Assembly: GCA_013396525.1 (NCBI GenBank)
Contig: VWYX01000899.1
Span: 106,281 to 170,280, forward strand
Direction: 5' to 3'
From: Chaetorhynchus papuensis
Lineage: Eukaryota > Chordata > Aves > Passeriformes > Rhipiduridae
DNA length: 64,000 bases
The position numbers and the translations under genes were made by a program. The notes beneath the pieces are model-generated. The model had not been told where the DNA came from. It ran no database searches and was given only the letters and a program-made list of their open reading frames with translations. This document shows positions 60,431 through 64,000 of this stretch, in pieces. Positions within the stretch are counted from its first letter, which is position 1, and the number at the start of each line of letters is the position of its first letter.

Positions 60431-62004
60431 AGCTGATTCTGAATGTGAACACAGGGATTACAATCCACTTCTGATAAAATCCCCCAGCTGTCCCTCTCAC
60501 CAAGCTTTGGGTCGCATTTGGAGCCTGCAAGAGAGATGCTTTTCATACCAAACTGGACAGAAGATGTGCTCCAGGAGCATAACTCACGGTGACCAAGGGG
60601 ACATCATTCTGTCAAGGACCTGAGGTCCTCAGTGCCAGCCACTCCACACCACAGACACAGGACCAAAATCTCATTTGTATCTCATTTTTGTCTTCTGTTA
60701 GGCCGGGTTTTTTCATTCAGTCAATGGTTAAACTTGAAAACAGAAGTTTAGAGACATGAGATTATCCTTGGAAATATTAAAAGCTTGAACAGACTCAGCC
60801 ATGAGCAACCTGCTCTTCCTGGCCTTGCTTTGAGCGGGGGGAACAGACCAGAGTCCTCCAGAGGTCCTCTCCAGTCTGAATTACTCAGTGCTTCCCTTGC
60901 TCGTGTCACATATTAAATCCATTCTGTCTGAAAAGGCCTCTGGTCAGTGTGTCTTAATGAGGTCTCTCAGAACTCCCTATCACACACAAGGCAGACCTGC
61001 AGGATTTCTTCCTCTCCATTTCACCCTTGGTTTGCTTATGTGGGTGTTGAAAATCACTTCAGAATGTTTAACTAACTCTAATTGGACCATTCTCATTTTC
61101 TCACCGGTCTCACTCACTCCATTGGCCAATCCTGAAGTTTTGCTTTCAGGCCCAGTCTCAGGTTGGAGAGGGAACAGGAACAAGTAACTAATAATGCCAT
61201 AATATTTACTCTTGCACTGCTGGCACTCAAAATTTAGAAGTGTATTCAGACCCCTCCTTATCCAGAATAGTCTTCATATTTCCAACAAATACCAAAACGT
61301 TTCTCTAAGTTCCGTGAAAAACTGAAGAAATCAGGAACAGATGATTTACTTTGCACAATCTTTTTTTTTCACATTTTTTTATAAAAAAGGGAAGACGTTT
61401 GGAATGAATATTTCATTTCCAAATACCAAGAGGGAAATTCTCTTCTTATCTTGTTTGTTTTGCTTCTGATGTGATTAACTTGGCAGAAGCAAAAGGAGTT
61501 CCTCAAGTATGGCAGCATTGAGGAATTTACTTTTCACCCTGGACGAAAAAAGTTCCAGCTGCAAAGCTGTGGCAGAGCTTTTCTCCAAAAAGCCCCCACT
61601 GGCTTCTGTTGCCTTTGCTTTGTGCCTGGTTCCCCTGTGTCCCTCTACTGCATTTATGATCCACAGGACACTCCTCCAAAAGCTTCCCAGACCATCTTCC
61701 ATCTGTCTTCTCACCAGGTGGTCATAAATTAGCTGCTTCTTTACCTTCTCCTTGGCATTCCCTGCTCCAGTGGGTCTCTCCATCACCATGCTTGCCATAT
61801 TTCTCTGCTCCTCCTTGGCTTGCCTTCAAGTAAATTTCCCTTCATCATAGTCCAATTTTCAGTTCTGTAGGAGACAAGAAAAAAAAACCACTAAATGAAA
61901 AGAATTCAATGGACTGAACAATCAGAAGCATATTTGCCAGGCTAGACCAGGAATGAGTTGTTAATGAAAGTGAAGGATAAAATTGTAACAAATGCAGGGT
62001 ATGC

Positions 62005-62021
62005 TTTTTTTTTTTTTTTTT
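62005..62021. repeat. poly-T tract (17 T)
   Basis: A simple T run. Confidence 0.95.
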
Positions 62022-62646
62022 AATTCAGTTGAAAGTCTTTCTAGCTTGGAGGTAAGAACAATCATTTCATTATTTCTGAAAAGACCTGGCAGGAGTCCAG
62101 GCCCAGAATTTGATAGCGTTGAGAACTGAGGTCGGCATAAAAGAGTTATTTCTATCTCAATGAGATTTGATGTTCCACTTTAAATCAGCAGATCCCCTGC
62201 TAGAGTTAATTGGTGTCAGAGAACTGTTTCTTCTGGAGCAGCTCAAAGAGACACCAGCAGAGAAACAGCCTTGCTCTATTTCCATGTTTCCCTTCCCTCC
62301 CTTCGCTTCTCGAGGGAAAAAAAGCCCCTCTGAAGCATGAACACAGACGAGAAGCCTGGAATTTACTGCTCCTGAACTCTTGTAGGGACCCAAGTGAGAC
62401 GTAATTGCTCCAAAGGCCCCTGTTTGCCGGGCATTTAGGCACCTGTGCTTGTTCAAGCATTCCCTTTCCTGAAGTGAGCCTGGAGCGTTCCCATCCCTGC
62501 AGCCGATGAGCCCAGGGAGGGCTCAGCAGGAGGGATTTTTAAAGGTTCAGTGTAATGCCCCCCTCGCTCAGAGATTTCTGGTGGGCGAAATGTTTTTCAC
62601 AAGGCAGACAAAAGACTTGGGGGGTTTTTTTTTGCAGGGTGGCTCA

Positions 62647-62659
62647 TTACTATGGCAAC
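62647..62659. promoter_or_regulatory. RFX X-box-like half-conserved motif
   Basis: TTACTATGGCAAC retains the right half-site ATGGCAAC of the X-box and a degenerate left half. Immediately after a T/G-rich tract ending in GCAGG. A weak match, possibly functional. Confidence 0.25.
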
Positions 62660-63456
62660 CAGCACAGTGACCTCCCCTCGCCCTGCAGCACTGATTCCAG
62701 AGATCAGGGAGACATTTCTGCTGAGTGTGCACATCACTTCCCACTCGGCTCTGGTGGCTGTGCAGACAGTCCTAAAAGAGGAGTTAAATGGAAATTCCAT
62801 TAATCAACGTGCCCCACAAAGCCAAACTGCTGGATGGATGTAGCAGCTGCTGTGCTGTGTAATAACCAGGAGGTGACAGGGGGTCTGGAAGAGGCTTTTC
62901 ATCCCTCTATGGTGATGGCAAACAACTGGCCTTTGACACAAGCTAGAGTTCAGTTATGTAGAGTGTACAAAACCAGGGGAAGTTTGCAGCAACCCCTTTT
63001 CAGTCTGGGGAGGGGCAGAGAAAACAGGAGACTGAGCTTGGAGAACATCGTGTTTCCCAGGCTGCGCAGGAGTTTAACTTTCCATTCAGGGCAAGATAAG
63101 CTTCTGAGAAAAATTACTTTCTTTCATATCTGCAAGAACACAATTTGATTTGTTTTTAAGAGAGGAAAAGGTTTTCTTGCTCATTTCCAGTAACTGCCTA
63201 ACAGTTGCCAGGTGAAACAAACACAAGGCAGAGAAATAGTTTCACTCTAGGCAATCACAGCCACAGCAGCATTTAGCTTTTGCAGAGTGTGCTGCAGTCT
63301 TAACCTGCTCATTTTCCTACAAGAGCAGCCACAAAGGAACCATTTGCTCACTCTTTCACCCTGTTCTTAGAGGGCTGATGGTCCACCAGCACCGGCAGCT
63401 TCTGCACTTAGAGGAACAGCCTGGACACCTGCTTATTCTCCTGTGTGTGCAGACAG

Positions 63457-63480
63457 TCCCTTCCCTTCCCTTCCCTTCCC
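63457..63480. repeat. (TTCCC)n microsatellite
   Basis: Nearly five pentamer units. Confidence 0.95.
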
Positions 63481-63944
63481 ACAAAACCTGCAAGGTGATT
63501 AACTCCCACAGACGTTCCTTGTGCCTATCTTGATGCAACTTGTTCCTTGCATCACTTTTCCCACATCCCCAGAGACCTCTCTGAGATCACCTATTCCCTG
63601 GATACCAGGAGAAGATGACTTTACTGCAGGGATGGTACAGTCAGGAAAAATGGTGGGGACACTAACAGGGCCGTGAAATTCAGCTGCTGAAACTCAGGAA
63701 TCTTAGCTGATATAAAGGATTATTCAATCCAGTCAGACTGTTCTATCACAAGCTGTCTGCACCTTGTCGCTCTCCAAGCTCTTGCCACAACCCACAACAG
63801 GTATTTTACTTCAGAAAGCATGAGGCAAGATGTTGCACCAAACCATTAAGTCAGCTCCTAATTTCAAACCCATTGCAGCTGATGCCTTTTCTTGGTCTTA
63901 AAATCAACAATCAAACATGGTTAGAAGGGAAAAAGGGATTTTAC

Positions 63945-64000
63945 CTTGGTATTTATTTTAAGGATCCTTAAGTGCACCACGTCCAGGTCGAATGCACCTC
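63945..64000 (-). other. possible LTR end running off the window
   Basis: The last ~50 bp are CpG-containing (CACCACGTCCAGGTCGAATG). On the minus strand they precede an AATAAA (63952-63957) and ...AATACCAAGG, a layout like R-U5 of an LTR. Too short to confirm. Confidence 0.2.

Larger units (their letters stand above)
60431..63940. other. non-coding DNA, no gene seen
   Basis: A T17 run is at 62005-62021 and a (TTCCC)n array at 63457-63480. 61475-61798 has a 107-codon minus frame and an opposing plus frame, neither recognised. 62150-62830 is mixed GC with an X-box-like motif. Confidence 0.5.

Overview
The window looks like 64 kb of non-coding nuclear DNA from a songbird (passerine) genome. The main evidence is the repeat content. 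There are several 5'-truncated CR1 LINEs, with the chicken-repeat-1 tail built on ATTCTRTGATT. There is one SINE whose head is a tRNA-Ile(AAT) copy and whose tail is CR1-like, the structure of the passerine family TguSINE1. There are also at least five solo-LTR-like endogenous retrovirus remnants of avian type. No bacterial features, viral genome, rRNA, functional tRNA, CRISPR array or recognisable host protein exon was found. A run of 425 N at 23552-23976 marks this as a draft scaffold.

Layout, left to right. 1-5.99 kb is unique non-coding DNA, followed by a minus-strand CR1 (5.99-6.24 kb). A long minus-strand LTR lies at about 6.88-7.75 kb and carries seven degenerate copies of a ~23-bp motif in its upstream part. 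Two short plus-strand CR1 tails sit at 12.4 and 12.7 kb. The TguSINE1 copy is at 16.23-16.36 kb, just after a four-run GGGA quadruplex motif. The assembly gap is at 23.55-23.98 kb. A 220-bp minus-strand LTR is at 25.49 kb, and a minus-strand LTR with an RFX X-box-like site is at about 33.85-34.21 kb. A possible fragment of a related LTR ends near 40.8 kb. A composite minus-strand CR1 is at 43.19-43.72 kb, a 647-bp plus-strand LTR at 45.05-45.70 kb, and a minus-strand LTR with a (CT)n tract at 47.56-47.92 kb. An old plus-strand CR1 reverse-transcriptase fragment, frameshifted and internally deleted, is at 55.0-55.45 kb. A last minus-strand CR1 tail is at 60.29 kb. Possible LTR sequence runs off the right edge.

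Between these elements the DNA is AT-leaning and CpG-poor, with microsatellites, small tandem duplications and several blocks rich in homeodomain, octamer and X-box-like motifs. Those blocks are candidates for conserved regulatory elements, but conservation cannot be judged from one sequence. The window could be a gene desert or part of a very long intron. The open frames present are short and scattered; I could tie none to a gene. No undescribed protein system is visible. The best leads are the LTR-borne regulatory motifs and the candidate non-coding elements.
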